Positions 52,437 through 61,289 of a stretch of DNA of 64,000 nt are shown piece by piece. The DNA lies in the NCBI GenBank assembly GCA_023442775.1, contig JAEZXH010000004.1:1-64000 (forward strand), read 5' to 3'. The notes under the pieces were generated by a model. That model saw only the letters and a program-made list of their open reading frames with translations. It ran no database searches and was not told the DNA's origin. This stretch comes from Bacillota bacterium. Its GTDB lineage: Bacteria; Bacillota; Clostridia; Tissierellales; Peptoniphilaceae. A program made the position numbers and the translations under genes. Position 1 is the stretch's first letter, and every line of letters begins with the position of its first letter.

Positions 52437-53113
52437 CGCGAGAGCTCCTTCTTCACCATGCGATAGCCGACGCCTCGGAGGGTTTCGATGGCACTTGCCC
52501 CATCGCCGAGGGCACGACGCAAGGAGGCGATGTGGACATCCACGGTACGGCTCGAACCAAGGGCCTCCATGCCCCAGACTCTCGTGAAGAGCTGCTCTCG
52601 TGAGAAGACCTGCCCGGGGTGCTCCATCAGGGTCTCGAGAAGAGAAAACTCCTTTGGCGTCAGTTCAATGACGTGATGGGCATAGGTCACCTCGTGGCGC
52701 GTCGGGTCGAGGACGAGTTCTCCCACACAAAGCACCGAGGGACTGACAGAGGTGCTGCGGCGCAAGACGGCGCGAATCCTCGAAATCATCTCCATCATCC
52801 CGAAGGGTTTGGCGAGATAGTCATCGGCCCCTTGGTCCAGGCCGACGATGGTGTCGTATTCCGTCCCCTTGGCGGTGGTCATGATGATGGGCAGCTGGGC
52901 GGTTTTCGATTGTGCGCGGAGGCGGCGCAAGATCTGAAGTCCGTCTTCTCCCGGAAGCATAATATCGAGGAGGAGAAGTTCTGGGAGTTGTCGCTCCAAG
53001 GCCTCGTAAAGTTCCTCCCCGTCCCCGAATCCCTGGGCCTCAAAGCCCTGGCTCTTGAGGGTGTACAACATGAGATCGCGGATGGCGGCGTCGTCCTCGA
53101 CACAGTAAATCAT
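52433..53113 (-). CDS. phoB: OmpR-family response regulator, PhoB/PhoP type
   Basis: 226 residues from ATG 53113 (GAAAGGA upstream); longer in-frame starts run into pstB. Receiver domain with acidic pocket EDD (6-8), phospho-Asp D50 (LLLDIMLPGEDG), Thr/Lys in MTTAKG and AKPFG; winged-helix DNA-binding domain with LTPKEFSLLETL and RTVDVHIASLRRAL. Probably binds the 11-bp-spaced repeats upstream of pstS. Confidence 0.93.
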   Translation of the reverse strand: MIYCVEDDAAIRDLMLYTLKSQGFEAQGFGDGEELYEALERQLPELLLLDIMLPGEDGLQILRRLRAQSKTAQLPIIMTTAKGTEYDTIVGLDQGADDYLAKPFGMMEMISRIRAVLRRSTSVSPSVLCVGELVLDPTRHEVTYAHHVIELTPKEFSLLETLMEHPGQVFSREQLFTRVWGMEALGSSRTVDVHIASLRRALGDGASAIETLRGVGYRMVKKELSR

Positions 53114-53152
53114 AGGTGTCCTTTCTAACCACTTGTTCCTTTCAGTGTCTTC

Positions 53153-53181
53153 ATTGTAGGACGGTTCTCGAGGAAATTCAA
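53153..53181 (-). promoter_or_regulatory. phoBR promoter
   Basis: Minus strand TTGAAT (53176-53181), 17-bp spacer, TACAAT (53153-53158). It overlaps the 3' end of pstB; no terminator separates pst from phoBR, so read-through is possible. Confidence 0.75.
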
Positions 53182-53924
53182 CCGAAGTGGCCAGCGACGT
53201 AGTCCTTCGTTCGCTGGTGGCGAGGGGAAGAAAAGAGTTCCTTCGTCGGGGCGCATTCCACGAGTTCACCCATGTAGAGGAAGGCGGTGTCGTCGGCAAT
53301 ACGCTGAGCCTGCTGCATGTTGTGGGTGACGATGAGGATCGCATAACGCTCTTTGAGGCGAAGGATGAGTTCCTCAATCCGCGCCGTAGAAATTGGATCC
53401 AGTGCCGAGGTGGGCTCGTCCATCAAGAGGACTTCCGGGCACACGGCGAGGGCCCGGGCGATACAGAGGCGTTGTTGCTGCCCACCGGAGAGGGAGAGGG
53501 CACTCTTTGTGAGACGATCCTTGACCTCGTCGAAGAGGCCGCTGTCTTTTAGGGCATTTTCCACGATCTCATCGAGACGAGATTTGTCTTTGATCCCATG
53601 GGTACGGGGGCCGTAGGCGATGTTGTCGTAGATGGACATGGGAAAGGGAGTGGGTTTTTGAAAGACCATTCCCACACGGCGGCGCAGGAGTGGGAGGGGG
53701 AGGTCCTTGATGTCCTCTCCATCGAGGGCAATGCGTCCAGTGGTTTCACAGTCTTTTGTCAACTCCGTCATGCGGTTCATCGTCTTTAGGAGGGTGGACT
53801 TTCCACACCCTGAAGGGCCGATAAAGGCGGTGACGGATCGCTCTGGGACGACGAGGGAGATGTCCTTTAAGATGGGCCGCCCGCCGTAGGAGAGGTGGAC
53901 GTGGGAGAGGTTTAGTTTTTCCAT
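53178..53924 (-). CDS. pstB: phosphate ABC transporter ATPase PstB
   Basis: 248 residues from ATG 53924 (AGGAAG upstream). Walker [30 protein letters not shown] (PstB-specific), signature LSGGQQQR, Walker [13 protein letters not shown], switch His VTHNMQQA. Overlaps pstA by 13 bp. The CxxxxR-type MNRM loop after Walker A is typical. Confidence 0.97.
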   Translation of the reverse strand: MEKLNLSHVHLSYGGRPILKDISLVVPERSVTAFIGPSGCGKSTLLKTMNRMTELTKDCETTGRIALDGEDIKDLPLPLLRRRVGMVFQKPTPFPMSIYDNIAYGPRTHGIKDKSRLDEIVENALKDSGLFDEVKDRLTKSALSLSGGQQQRLCIARALAVCPEVLLMDEPTSALDPISTARIEELILRLKERYAILIVTHNMQQAQRIADDTAFLYMGELVECAPTKELFSSPRHQRTKDYVAGHFG

Positions 53925-54745
53925 GTGGTGCTTCCTTTCTTGGCGAGAAATCGGGCGAGGAGATGGATGACGAGGGCGAATAGGACCAGCACGAGGGCAG
54001 TCCCATAGGCTTCTCCTAAGTGAAGGCCTTCGCTGGCGAGTTGGAACATGTGGACCGCAAGGCTTCGCGCCGAGGTCTCGAGATTGGTGGCAATGGCCAC
54101 GGCGGTGCCCGCAGTGAAGATGAGGGCGGCGCTCTCTCCTAGAATGCGCCCGATGGCAAGCAGCACTCCCGAAAAGATTCCAGAAAAGGCAGCGGGAAGA
54201 AGGACCGCAAGACTCGTGCGCACCCGCCCGGCTCCGAGGCCAAGGCTTGCTTCCCTGAGGGAGGAGGGGACGCTGAGGAGAGCCTCTTGTGTCGTTTGAA
54301 TGACGATGGGAAGGACCATGATGCTCACCGTCAATACCCCGGCGAGAAGGGAGAGACCCATGTGGAGAGTCTTCACAAAGAAGAGAGCCCCAAAGAGACC
54401 GTAGATGATGGACGGAATCCCGGCGAGGGTCTGGACAGAGAGGTGAAGCAAGACGACGAGGGGGTGATGGCGTGGAAGAAACTCCACGAGACAAATCGCG
54501 GCGCCCACCCCAAAGGGAACGGCGAGAAGAAGTGAGAGAATGGTGAGACTCATCGTGTTGATGAGGGAGGGGAGAAGAGAAACGTTCTCCGAGGAGTAGG
54601 TGAGGGCGAAGAGAGAGGGTCGAAGGTGAGGAAGTCCCTTGATAAGAAGCTCCCCGAGGAGAAGGAAAAAGAAGAGAGCACAAAGACTTGCCGCTGAGAA
54701 GACGAGGGCGCGAAAGCTGTAGATGCGCAGAGTTTTACGAGTCAT
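53912..54745 (-). CDS. pstA: phosphate ABC transporter permease PstA
   Basis: 277 residues from ATG 54745 (GGAGG 6 nt upstream). Six helices; ABC permease coupling motif [23 protein letters not shown] and [16 protein letters not shown] match PstA. Overlaps pstC by 11 bp and pstB by 13 bp. Confidence 0.95.
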   Translation of the reverse strand: MTRKTLRIYSFRALVFSAASLCALFFFLLLGELLIKGLPHLRPSLFALTYSSENVSLLPSLINTMSLTILSLLLAVPFGVGAAICLVEFLPRHHPLVVLLHLSVQTLAGIPSIIYGLFGALFFVKTLHMGLSLLAGVLTVSIMVLPIVIQTTQEALLSVPSSLREASLGLGAGRVRTSLAVLLPAAFSGIFSGVLLAIGRILGESAALIFTAGTAVAIATNLETSARSLAVHMFQLASEGLHLGEAYGTALVLVLFALVIHLLARFLAKKGSTTWKN

Positions 54746-55646
54746 GACCCATCCTCCTAGTGAGGAAGAACACGAAGAGATTGACGAGGAAAATGAAGAG
54801 GAAGAGAAGGACGCCGGAGCCGATGAGGGCCTGGCGATGGAGGTCTGTGGCATAGCCCATTTCCAAAGCGATGTTGGTGGTGAGGCTCCTGACGCCCTGG
54901 AGGAGGCCCGTGGGGATGCGAGGTTGATTGCCCGCCACCATGAGAACCGCCATGGTCTCCCCGGCGGCGCGAGAGAGGCCGAGAAGTATGCCGCCGATGA
55001 TGCCCCGTTTTGCCGCGGGAAAGAGAATATCCAAGATCGCTTCTTCATGGGTGGCACCGAGGGCGAGGGCGCTTTCGTAGAGAGAACCTTCGAGGGCAGA
55101 GAGACTGGCGTAGGCAGTCATGGCGATGGTGGGAAGAATCATCCACGCCAGAAGGAGGGAAGCACTCAAGAGGCTCATCCCTCGTCCTCCAAAGAATTCA
55201 CGAACCAGGGGCACGATGAGGACGAGGCCGAAAAACCCATAGACCACCGAGGGAATGGAAGCGAGAATGGCGAGAAGACTTGCAAAGACTTCTGCCACGG
55301 ATCCCTTTAAGAAATAGCACAAGCAGATGGCTGCAAAAAGTCCTAGGGGAACGGCGATGAGAAGGGAAAGTCCCGTCATGGCAAGGGTTCCGAAGATCAT
55401 CGGCAAGTTCCCAAAGAGATTCGCCTCGGGTTTGTAGACCGTCCCAAAGAGAATCTCTCGCGGGCCAATGGTGAGCACGGCGGGAAGCCCCATCTTGAGG
55501 AGAAAGGCGGCGATGAGAAAGAGGGAAAAGACACTCAAGAGAGCGGCACCGTAGAAGAACATCTTCCCGAAAGTCTCGGTGGGATTCTCAGAGGTTCCCT
55601 TTTTGGTCTTAGGAATTGAGATCAGACCAGTGTGTGATTTTGCCAT
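54735..55646 (-). CDS. pstC: phosphate ABC transporter permease PstC
   Basis: 303 residues, six helices, with a PstC coupling loop (ESALALGATHEEAILDILFPAAKRG) and SRAAGETMAVLMVAG. RBS AAGGAG lies within the end of pstS, which it overlaps by 38 bp, an unusually long overlap. Confidence 0.95.
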   Translation of the reverse strand: MAKSHTGLISIPKTKKGTSENPTETFGKMFFYGAALLSVFSLFLIAAFLLKMGLPAVLTIGPREILFGTVYKPEANLFGNLPMIFGTLAMTGLSLLIAVPLGLFAAICLCYFLKGSVAEVFASLLAILASIPSVVYGFFGLVLIVPLVREFFGGRGMSLLSASLLLAWMILPTIAMTAYASLSALEGSLYESALALGATHEEAILDILFPAAKRGIIGGILLGLSRAAGETMAVLMVAGNQPRIPTGLLQGVRSLTTNIALEMGYATDLHRQALIGSGVLLFLFIFLVNLFVFFLTRRMGHDS

Positions 55647-56466
55647 TGAAGATCTCCTTCACTTGTTCTTTGGAGAGAGTGTCGATGGGGTTTTCGGGGT
55701 GGACGATGATGACAATGCCATCCATGGCCATGGGAGTCGAGACGATGGAGGCATTGGTCTCCGAACCCTTCAGGGCGCGGGAGCTCATTGCAAGATCCGA
55801 GGCGCCGTCGATGACGTCGGAGATCCCCGAGGAGGAGTCGCTCTGTTGGACGTCGATGTGGACCCCGGGGACCTTCTTCTCATAGGCTTCCTTGAGCTTT
55901 TCCATGACGGGACTGACGGAACTGGACCCGGAGATGGTGAGCTGACCCGAGAGGGAGGAGGGAGAGTATACACCCTGTGAGGGCACGGGGATGTAGCCCG
56001 CCTCTTTCACAATGGCCTGGCCTTCATCGCTTAGAATGAAGGACTCAAAGTCTAACGCGAGATCCGAGACCTGCTCTGGTGCAACGAGGAGGAAGGGGCG
56101 TACCACGGGATAGTTACCACTTTGGACCGTCTCCTGAGATGGGGCGACGCCGTCGATGGCGAGGGGCTTGACAGACTCTTGGAGAGAGCCCATGGAGATG
56201 TAGCCGATGGCTCCCACGTCTTCAGAGACGGTGGAGAGCATGACGGCGGTGGAGTTGGTCACCGAGGCGAGGTCCGTGGTGGTGTCCAGGGTCTTTTCCC
56301 CTTGTTTTTCTGTGAGATGAAAGAGTTCAGTAAAGGCCCCGCGTGTGCCAGAGCCCTCTTCTCGAACGATGACTCCAATCTCCGAGGAGGGGTCGAAGGA
56401 AGCGGACCGCCCGCAGCCCATCAGAAGAAGACAGAGGCCGAAGAGAGCCAAGGATTTTAGACGCAT
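55609..56466 (-). CDS. pstS: phosphate-binding lipoprotein PstS, circularly permuted
   Basis: 285 residues. Lipoprotein signal with lipobox LLMGC (Cys18). The order of the two binding-protein halves is swapped. The usual C-terminal half comes first (residues 27-165: VREEGSGTRGAF, then GAIGYISMGSL and FESFILSDEGQ), and the usual N-terminal half last (175-285: LTISGSSSVSPVMEKL, SDSSSGISDVIDG, SDLAMSSRAL, IDTLSKEQVKEIFNGKITHW). Both phosphate-contact motifs are intact. Binds phosphate outside the cell for PstCAB. Similar permuted forms occur, to my knowledge, in other Bacillota. Confidence 0.9.
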   Translation of the reverse strand: MRLKSLALFGLCLLLMGCGRSASFDPSSEIGVIVREEGSGTRGAFTELFHLTEKQGEKTLDTTTDLASVTNSTAVMLSTVSEDVGAIGYISMGSLQESVKPLAIDGVAPSQETVQSGNYPVVRPFLLVAPEQVSDLALDFESFILSDEGQAIVKEAGYIPVPSQGVYSPSSLSGQLTISGSSSVSPVMEKLKEAYEKKVPGVHIDVQQSDSSSGISDVIDGASDLAMSSRALKGSETNASIVSTPMAMDGIVIIVHPENPIDTLSKEQVKEIFNGKITHWSDLNS

Positions 56467-56518
56467 GAGATTCTCCTTTCCTTGAGAAGGTGTGAAATAA
56501 GAATGTAGCTTTACCTTC

Positions 56519-56573
56519 AGTATAGAAGGGCTTTGTAAAGAGAGAAGGGAGGTCTCTGTAAAGAATATGTAAA
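56519..56573 (-). promoter_or_regulatory. pst promoter with Pho-box-like repeats
   Basis: Minus strand -10 TATACT (56519-56524) with no -35. TTTACA occurs at 56568-56573, 56557-56562 (11 bp apart) and 56534-56539 (23 bp further), resembling PhoP/PhoB boxes. Expected to be activated by the PhoB encoded downstream. Confidence 0.7.
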
Positions 56574-56595
56574 AACCCAGGGGGCTTCCCTGGGT
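56571..56595 (-). terminator. terminator of HEPN-nuclease gene
   Basis: Minus strand ACCCAGGG - 5 nt - CCCTGGGT then TTTT; its tail overlaps the first Pho-box repeat. Confidence 0.8.
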
Positions 56596-57611
56596 CAGTG
56601 TCTCTTGTGATGGCGGGGCTTCTTTTTGATGAAGTGGGGGGCGTCTTCCTCGTGAGGCCGCTTACGCGAAGTTTTTGCCGGGACGCCGAGGTCTACGTGT
56701 TTCTCAATGGAGGCGAGGATGTCCTGGCCATGGAGGAGAGCGTCGATGTCCTTGATGTCCAAGATGGTGATGCGGTGCTCTTTCAGAAGGGCCTTGCAGT
56801 CCTTGTCGAGAAGACCCGAATCCATCAAGAGGACGAGGCCCACGTCCTCCAGGTGGGCAAAGCCCTCGAGAATGGGAGCGAGATCTTCTGGGGTGAGGGC
56901 GTCTGGAGTCTGAAATTTTCGAATCTCCACGGCGAAGGCGCGTCCATTCTTTTCCATCGAAAAGTCGTAGGGGAGGGATGGGTCTTCTGCTTGGGTGGCG
57001 ACGATACAGTATCCCGCGCGTCGAAAGGCGATGGCTGCGAGGCGCTCGGCGGTGACCTCGGCGTCAATGGTCTCCAACGCCTTTAAGAGGAGGGCAGGGC
57101 GCAGGCGGACGATGGCAGTGCACAGAGACGCGGACACCTCCCCGGGGCCCTTGAAGTCAAAGCCGATGAGCATGTCGTCGACGACGTTAAAGAAGCCATG
57201 GGCCAGAGCATTTCTCGTGTGGCGCAACAGGGCCTCGGTCTTCGTCTCCTTTTCTCCACGGGTGAGGAGGAGCTTTTGACACCTCGGGTCCACCCGGTCC
57301 CAGTAGGCGTGAAAGAGGTGGGCGGGAATCTCGTCGCAGAAGAGGACATCGTCGGTGGAGAGCTCCATGACTTCTCGAAGGAGATCGAAGGTGAAGTCGT
57401 CGTAGAGGGCCTTGCCGATGAGGGAGTTCTCTTGGGACTGGTAGGAGTTGATGTTGGGGACGTACCACAAAAGATACTCCAGGGCGCGGATGAGTTCTGG
57501 GGGCAGGGAGAGGGGGCGGTCTTCGTGGAGGAGGGAATAGGGACGCACTCCCTCTTTTCCACAGAAGGGGACAAAACTCCCAAGGTCGTAGGGGGCATAG
57601 GTGGGATGCAT
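56595..57611 (-). CDS. HEPN - PDDEXK (Mrr-like) fusion protein, putative defence nuclease
   Basis: 338 residues from ATG 57611 (GAAAGGAG 6 nt upstream). N-terminal helical part ends in a HEPN motif, R133-N-A-L-A-H138-G (Rx4H), as in HEPN RNases and toxins. Residues ~185-300 resemble a restriction-endonuclease fold: E189 in the first helix, AFRRAGYCIVAT, D216 (PYDF), E229-I-R231-K232 (VEIRKF) at the ExK position, then helices ending in ITILDIKDIDALL. The last 30 residues are Lys/Arg/His-rich. No antitoxin or methylase is adjacent. Single-gene unit between pst and rplM. Function inferred only; catalytic Lys may be replaced by Arg. Confidence 0.6.
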   Translation of the reverse strand: MHPTYAPYDLGSFVPFCGKEGVRPYSLLHEDRPLSLPPELIRALEYLLWYVPNINSYQSQENSLIGKALYDDFTFDLLREVMELSTDDVLFCDEIPAHLFHAYWDRVDPRCQKLLLTRGEKETKTEALLRHTRNALAHGFFNVVDDMLIGFDFKGPGEVSASLCTAIVRLRPALLLKALETIDAEVTAERLAAIAFRRAGYCIVATQAEDPSLPYDFSMEKNGRAFAVEIRKFQTPDALTPEDLAPILEGFAHLEDVGLVLLMDSGLLDKDCKALLKEHRITILDIKDIDALLHGQDILASIEKHVDLGVPAKTSRKRPHEEDAPHFIKKKPRHHKRH

Positions 57612-57677
57612 GGACTTCTCCTTTCGTCGTTCTTCTCTTAAAATAGCACAACGGCCAGGACTTGGGAAGAAATTCTC

Positions 57678-57743
57678 TTGACAAGGGACTTTTCTGTCGT
57701 TTAGAATGTAGGATAGTGTTTCAGCCCCGGAATCCAATGAAAC
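57678..57743 (+). promoter_or_regulatory. rplM-rpsI promoter and leader hairpin
   Basis: TTGACA (57678-57683), 18-bp spacer, TAGAAT (57702-57707). The leader starts near 57714 and opens with GUUUCA/UGAAAC (57718-57723 with 57738-57743); a second GAAAC lies 13 bases later. Position suits an L13-type autoregulatory leader, which is inference. Confidence 0.7.
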
Positions 57744-57774
57744 GCGAAAATATTAGAAACAGGAGGACGCCTCA

Positions 57775-58203
57775 TTGAAGAGCACAATGGCGAAAGCTAA
57801 AGAAGTTGAGAGAAAATGGTATGTCGTCGACGCTGAGGACAAAGTTCTCGGCCGTCTTGCCTCTGAGGTGGCGAGCATCCTGCGCGGCAAGAACAAGCCC
57901 ATCTTTACCCCCCACGTGGACACCGGTGACTTCGTCATCGTCGTCAACGCCGACAAAGTCCGTTTGACCGGTCGCAAGTGGGATCAAAAGGTGCATGCGT
58001 ATCACACGGGATATCCGGGAGGACGTCGCGAGATCTCTTATAAGGAAATGAGAGACAAGCATCCCGAGCGCATCGTGGAATTGGCCGTCAAGGGAATGCT
58101 GCCCAAGAATCGCCTCGGTCGTCAAATGTACAAGAAGCTCAAGGTCTATGCTGGTGCGGAACATCCCCACCAAGCACAACAGCCTGAAGAACTGAACATC
58201 TAA
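57775..58203 (+). CDS. rplM: 50S ribosomal protein L13
   Basis: 142 residues from TTG 57775 (AGGAGG upstream); the opening [20 protein letters not shown] is family-typical, supporting TTG over the ATG four codons later. [17 protein letters not shown] and [21 protein letters not shown] are L13 signatures. Always paired with rpsI. Confidence 0.98.
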   Translation: MKSTMAKAKEVERKWYVVDAEDKVLGRLASEVASILRGKNKPIFTPHVDTGDFVIVVNADKVRLTGRKWDQKVHAYHTGYPGGRREISYKEMRDKHPERIVELAVKGMLPKNRLGRQMYKKLKVYAGAEHPHQAQQPEELNI

Positions 58204-58217
58204 GAGAGGAGGAGAAT

Positions 58218-58610
58218 ATGGCACTCGAACAATACCGCGGAACTGGCAGAAGAAAGACTTCCGTCGCCCAAGTACGCCTCGTACAAGGGGAGGGAAAGAT
58301 CGTCATCAACGGCCGCGACATCGCTGAGTACTTCGACTACGAAACCCTCAGAAACGTCGCCAAGGCTCCCCTCACCGCAACGGGTCTCGAAGGTAGCTTT
58401 GACGTCCTCGTCAAGGTCGTCGGCGGTGGATTCACCGGCCAAGCTGGTGCCATCCGTCAAGGCATCGCCCGTGCCCTCTTGGAAGTGGACGAATCCCTTC
58501 GCCCCGCTCTCAAGAAGGAAGGTTTCCTCACCCGTGACCCTCGGATGAAGGAACGTCGCAAGTACGGCTTGAAGAAGGCCCGTAAGGCCCCCCAATTCTC
58601 CAAGCGCTAA
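58218..58610 (+). CDS. rpsI: 30S ribosomal protein S9
   Basis: 130 residues, full length. [36 protein letters not shown] and the basic C-terminus [18 protein letters not shown] reaching the P-site tRNA. RBS GAGGAGG. Confidence 0.98.
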   Translation: MALEQYRGTGRRKTSVAQVRLVQGEGKIVINGRDIAEYFDYETLRNVAKAPLTATGLEGSFDVLVKVVGGGFTGQAGAIRQGIARALLEVDESLRPALKKEGFLTRDPRMKERRKYGLKKARKAPQFSKR

Positions 58611-58620
58611 ACCTTGCTGG

Positions 58621-58660
58621 AAAGAACTTTGTGTATCCACGTACACGAAGTTCTTTTTTT
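58621..58660 (+). terminator. terminator of rplM-rpsI
   Basis: AAAGAACTTTGTGTA pairs with TACACGAAGTTCTTT (one T-G), followed by T run. Confidence 0.93.
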
Positions 58661-58713
58661 ATGCCCCGGACTCGGATTCATGATAGAATGAAAGGACTGG
58701 AGAGGAGGAGACT

Positions 58714-58983
58714 ATGAAAGCTGTACTATCTGTCATTGGCCGGGACCGGGTGGGGATTGTCCACGAGATATCCGGTGCCCTTGCGAACCATCGCATCAAC
58801 ATCTTAGACATCAACCAAACCCTTATGGAAGACTACTTCACCATGATTATGCTCGTCGACCTCAAGGAATGTGACGAGGACTTCGATGCTCTCGTCGATT
58901 GCTATTCTCGCCTTGGGGAGGAGATGGGCATGTCCATTCGCATCCAGCATCAAGCCCTCTTTGATGCCATGCACCAACTCTAG
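58714..58983 (+). CDS. ACT domain protein (UPF0237)
   Basis: 89 residues, a single ACT domain: KAVLSVIGRDRVGIVHEISGAL, NINILDINQTLMEDYFTM-type strand and LVDLKE. Family members are thought to sense small ligands and are nearly always next to the PFL/DUF711 protein, as here. A TGA-TAGAAT extended -10 (58681-58689) precedes it. RBS GAGGAGG. Confidence 0.92.
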   Translation: MKAVLSVIGRDRVGIVHEISGALANHRINILDINQTLMEDYFTMIMLVDLKECDEDFDALVDCYSRLGEEMGMSIRIQHQALFDAMHQL

Positions 58984-58992
58984 GAGCATCTC

Positions 58993-60342
58993 ATGGAACA
59001 TCGCAACATTCTCGAGACCATTCGCATGCTCGACGAGGACAAGCTGGACATTCGCACCCTGACCCTTGGGGTGAACCTCCTCGATTGCATCGGCGGGGAC
59101 ACGAAGACCACCCAGCGAAACATCTACGACAAGATCACCCGCCTCTCCGAGCATCTGGTGGAAGAAGGGGACCGGGTGGGTAAGAAGTACGGGGTCACCG
59201 TCGTCAATAAGCGGATTGCCATCACCCCCATGGCCCACCTTGTGAAGGCCCATGAGGACCTGGTGAGCTACGCCTCCTGCCTCGATGCCATCGCCCACGA
59301 GGTGGGGGTGGACTTTATCGGCGGGTTCTCCGCACGGGTGGAGAAAGGGATGACCCCAGCGGATCGGGCCCTTATCGCCGCCCTTCCCGTCGCCCTCGCC
59401 ACCACCGAGAGGGTCTGCGCCTCGGTGGCCCTCGCCTCGTCAAAGGCGGGGATCAACATGGACGCTGTGGCCCTCATGGGCGAGACGATTCGCGCATGCG
59501 CTCTGGCGACGAAGGAGAGAGATAGCCTCGGTTGCGCGAAACTCGTCGTCTTCTCCAATGCCGTGGAGGACAATCCCTTTATGGCTGGGGCCTTCCACGG
59601 CGTCGGCGAGAGTGACGCCCAGTTGAGTGTGGGCGTCTCGGGCCCGGGGGTCGTCAAGCGCGCCTTGGAAAAATGCAAGGGAGCACCCTTCCACGTCCTC
59701 TCGGAGGAAATCAAGAAGACCGCCTTTCGCATCACCCGCATGGGAGAACTCGTGGCCCGAGAAGTGGCGGAGAATTTAGACCTTCCCTTTGGGATTATCG
59801 ACCTCTCCCTCGCCCCGACTCCGGCGATTGGGGATAGCGTCGCCCGCATCCTCGAAGAGATGGGCCTCTCCGTCGTCGGTGCCCACGGCACCACGGCGGC
59901 CCTTGCCCTCTTAAACGACGCAGTAAAAAAGGGCGGGATGATGGCGAGCTCCCACGTGGGAGGTCTCTCTGGGGCCTTCATTCCCGTCTCGGAAGACGAG
60001 GGGATGATTGCCGCCGCCCAAGAGGGAAGCCTTGGACTCGACAAACTTGAGGCGATGACCTGTGTCTGTTCCGTGGGCCTCGACATGATTGCCATTCCCG
60101 GGGACACGAGCGCCGCCACCATCGCCGGGATGATTGCCGACGAGGCTGCCATTGGCATGATCAACCACAAGACCACCGCCGTGCGCATCATCCCCGTCAT
60201 CGGAAAGACCGTGGGAGAAGAAGCGGTCTTTGGTGGGCTCTTGGGCCGCGCTCCCATCCTCCCCGTCCACGGGGGAGATTCGAGCCTCTTTGCCGCCCGA
60301 GGGGGACGCATCCCCGCGCCGCTGACGTCTTTGAAGAACTAG
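58993..60342 (+). CDS. PFL family protein (UPF0210/DUF711)
   Basis: 449 residues, a glycyl-radical-enzyme-like fold family without known activity. Signatures: [61 protein letters not shown] and the final [11 protein letters not shown]. No glycyl-radical motif. Nine bases after the ACT gene; the two likely act together. Confidence 0.92.
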   Translation: MEHRNILETIRMLDEDKLDIRTLTLGVNLLDCIGGDTKTTQRNIYDKITRLSEHLVEEGDRVGKKYGVTVVNKRIAITPMAHLVKAHEDLVSYASCLDAIAHEVGVDFIGGFSARVEKGMTPADRALIAALPVALATTERVCASVALASSKAGINMDAVALMGETIRACALATKERDSLGCAKLVVFSNAVEDNPFMAGAFHGVGESDAQLSVGVSGPGVVKRALEKCKGAPFHVLSEEIKKTAFRITRMGELVAREVAENLDLPFGIIDLSLAPTPAIGDSVARILEEMGLSVVGAHGTTAALALLNDAVKKGGMMASSHVGGLSGAFIPVSEDEGMIAAAQEGSLGLDKLEAMTCVCSVGLDMIAIPGDTSAATIAGMIADEAAIGMINHKTTAVRIIPVIGKTVGEEAVFGGLLGRAPILPVHGGDSSLFAARGGRIPAPLTSLKN

Positions 60343-60351
60343 GAGGATGAC

Positions 60352-60972
60352 ATGCGCCGAAGCCGTTACGACTATTACACCTGCTTTCGGGAGATGACCC
60401 AGATCTCCTACACCGCCGCCCAGATGCTCGACGACCTCATGCGAGAGCACAACGAAGAGGAACTGCCCTACCTCCTCGATCAACTCCACAAGATTGAAAA
60501 TAAAGGGGACGACTTGATGCACGAGGCCATGGACGCCCTTCAGGGCCACGGCAGCGCCCCCTTTGAACGGGAGGACGTCGTCGCCCTCATCCAGGCCTTC
60601 GACGACGTCACCGACACCATCGAAGACGTGGCCATGGGGCTCTACATGTACTGCGTCCAAGAGATTCCAAAGGCGGCCCTGGACTTTGTGAACCTCATCC
60701 TCGAAGGGGCAATCCTCATGCGAGACGTGGCCTTGGAGTTCTCCCAGTTCAAAAAGTCCACCGTCCTCAAGGACAAGGTCATCGCCGTCAACGCCGTCGA
60801 GGAAAAGGGGGATGCCCTCTATCGGGAGACGATGCACCACCTCTACGCCACCGAAGAGAACCTGGTCAAGATCTTGCGGTGGACCCAACTCTTCGATAAA
60901 TTGGAGGCGAGTCTCGACGCCATGGAGCAACTCGCCAACCTCGTCGACGTCATCGCCGTGAAGTATCGATGA
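60352..60972 (+). CDS. PhoU-like DUF47 family protein
   Basis: 206 residues, all helical: YYTCFREMTQISYTAAQMLDDL, IENKGDDLMHEAM (metal-binding ExxxD-type motif) and AVNAVEEKGDALYRETM in the second half. DUF47 proteins usually accompany low-affinity Pit phosphate transporters; none follows here. It may act with Pit elsewhere or modulate Pst. RBS GGAGGATGAC-ATG, 9 bp after the PFL gene. Confidence 0.88.
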   Translation: MRRSRYDYYTCFREMTQISYTAAQMLDDLMREHNEEELPYLLDQLHKIENKGDDLMHEAMDALQGHGSAPFEREDVVALIQAFDDVTDTIEDVAMGLYMYCVQEIPKAALDFVNLILEGAILMRDVALEFSQFKKSTVLKDKVIAVNAVEEKGDALYRETMHHLYATEENLVKILRWTQLFDKLEASLDAMEQLANLVDVIAVKYR

Positions 60973-60998
60973 AAAAGAGGGACTACAGTCCCTTTTTT
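60972..60998 (+). terminator. terminator after DUF47 gene
   Basis: AGGGAC-TACA-GTCCCT then TTTTT, with an A run upstream. Confidence 0.85.
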
Positions 60999-61039
60999 AT
61001 TTTTCTCGTAAAAAGTTTGGGGAAAAGCCGGGGAAATCC

Positions 61040-61068
61040 TTGAAGATTCCCAATTCTCTCGCTATAAT
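61040..61068 (+). promoter_or_regulatory. S10 operon promoter
   Basis: TTGAAG (61040-61045), 17-bp spacer, TATAAT (61063-61068). Confidence 0.85.
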
Positions 61069-61074
61069 AGTCAG

Positions 61075-61289
61075 GTATGACAAAAAAGACAAACGCGACG
61101 ATGCAATAGGTTGCTCATCGCCCACAGGCAAGAAAAAGAGGGCGTTTGAGGGAATTATTGTGGAGAAGTCCCAGCCGAGAGCTGGGGCGGAACAGGTTCC
61201 CTTTTTTCTTTTCCACTCTTCAGGATACACCCGGATGAGTGGATGGGGGAAGCTGTCCTCCCATCGTGCAAAAATGCCAAGGAGGAACT
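61075..61289 (+). promoter_or_regulatory. S10 operon leader with putative attenuator
   Basis: About 215 nt untranslated. Domain I: CAAACGC/GCGTTTG (61090-61096 with 61142-61148) enclosing CGATG/CATCG (61099-61103 with 61116-61120). Domain II: AGGGAA/TTCCCT (61149-61154 with 61197-61202) enclosing CCCAGC/GCTGGG (61170-61186), then TTTTT, terminator-like. Domain III: CCACTC/GAGTGG and GATGGG/CCCATC before the RBS. Suggests ribosomal-protein autoregulation, unproven. Confidence 0.55.

Noticed and set aside
53178..54683. Longer N-terminal extension of PstB
   Set aside because: Upstream in-frame codons run antisense-like through pstA with Arg/Pro/Ser-rich sequence; the ATG at 53924 has a proper RBS and family start.
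59268..60311. 347-codon minus-strand frame opposite the PFL gene
   Set aside because: Antisense shadow of codon bias; the plus-strand protein has clear family motifs.
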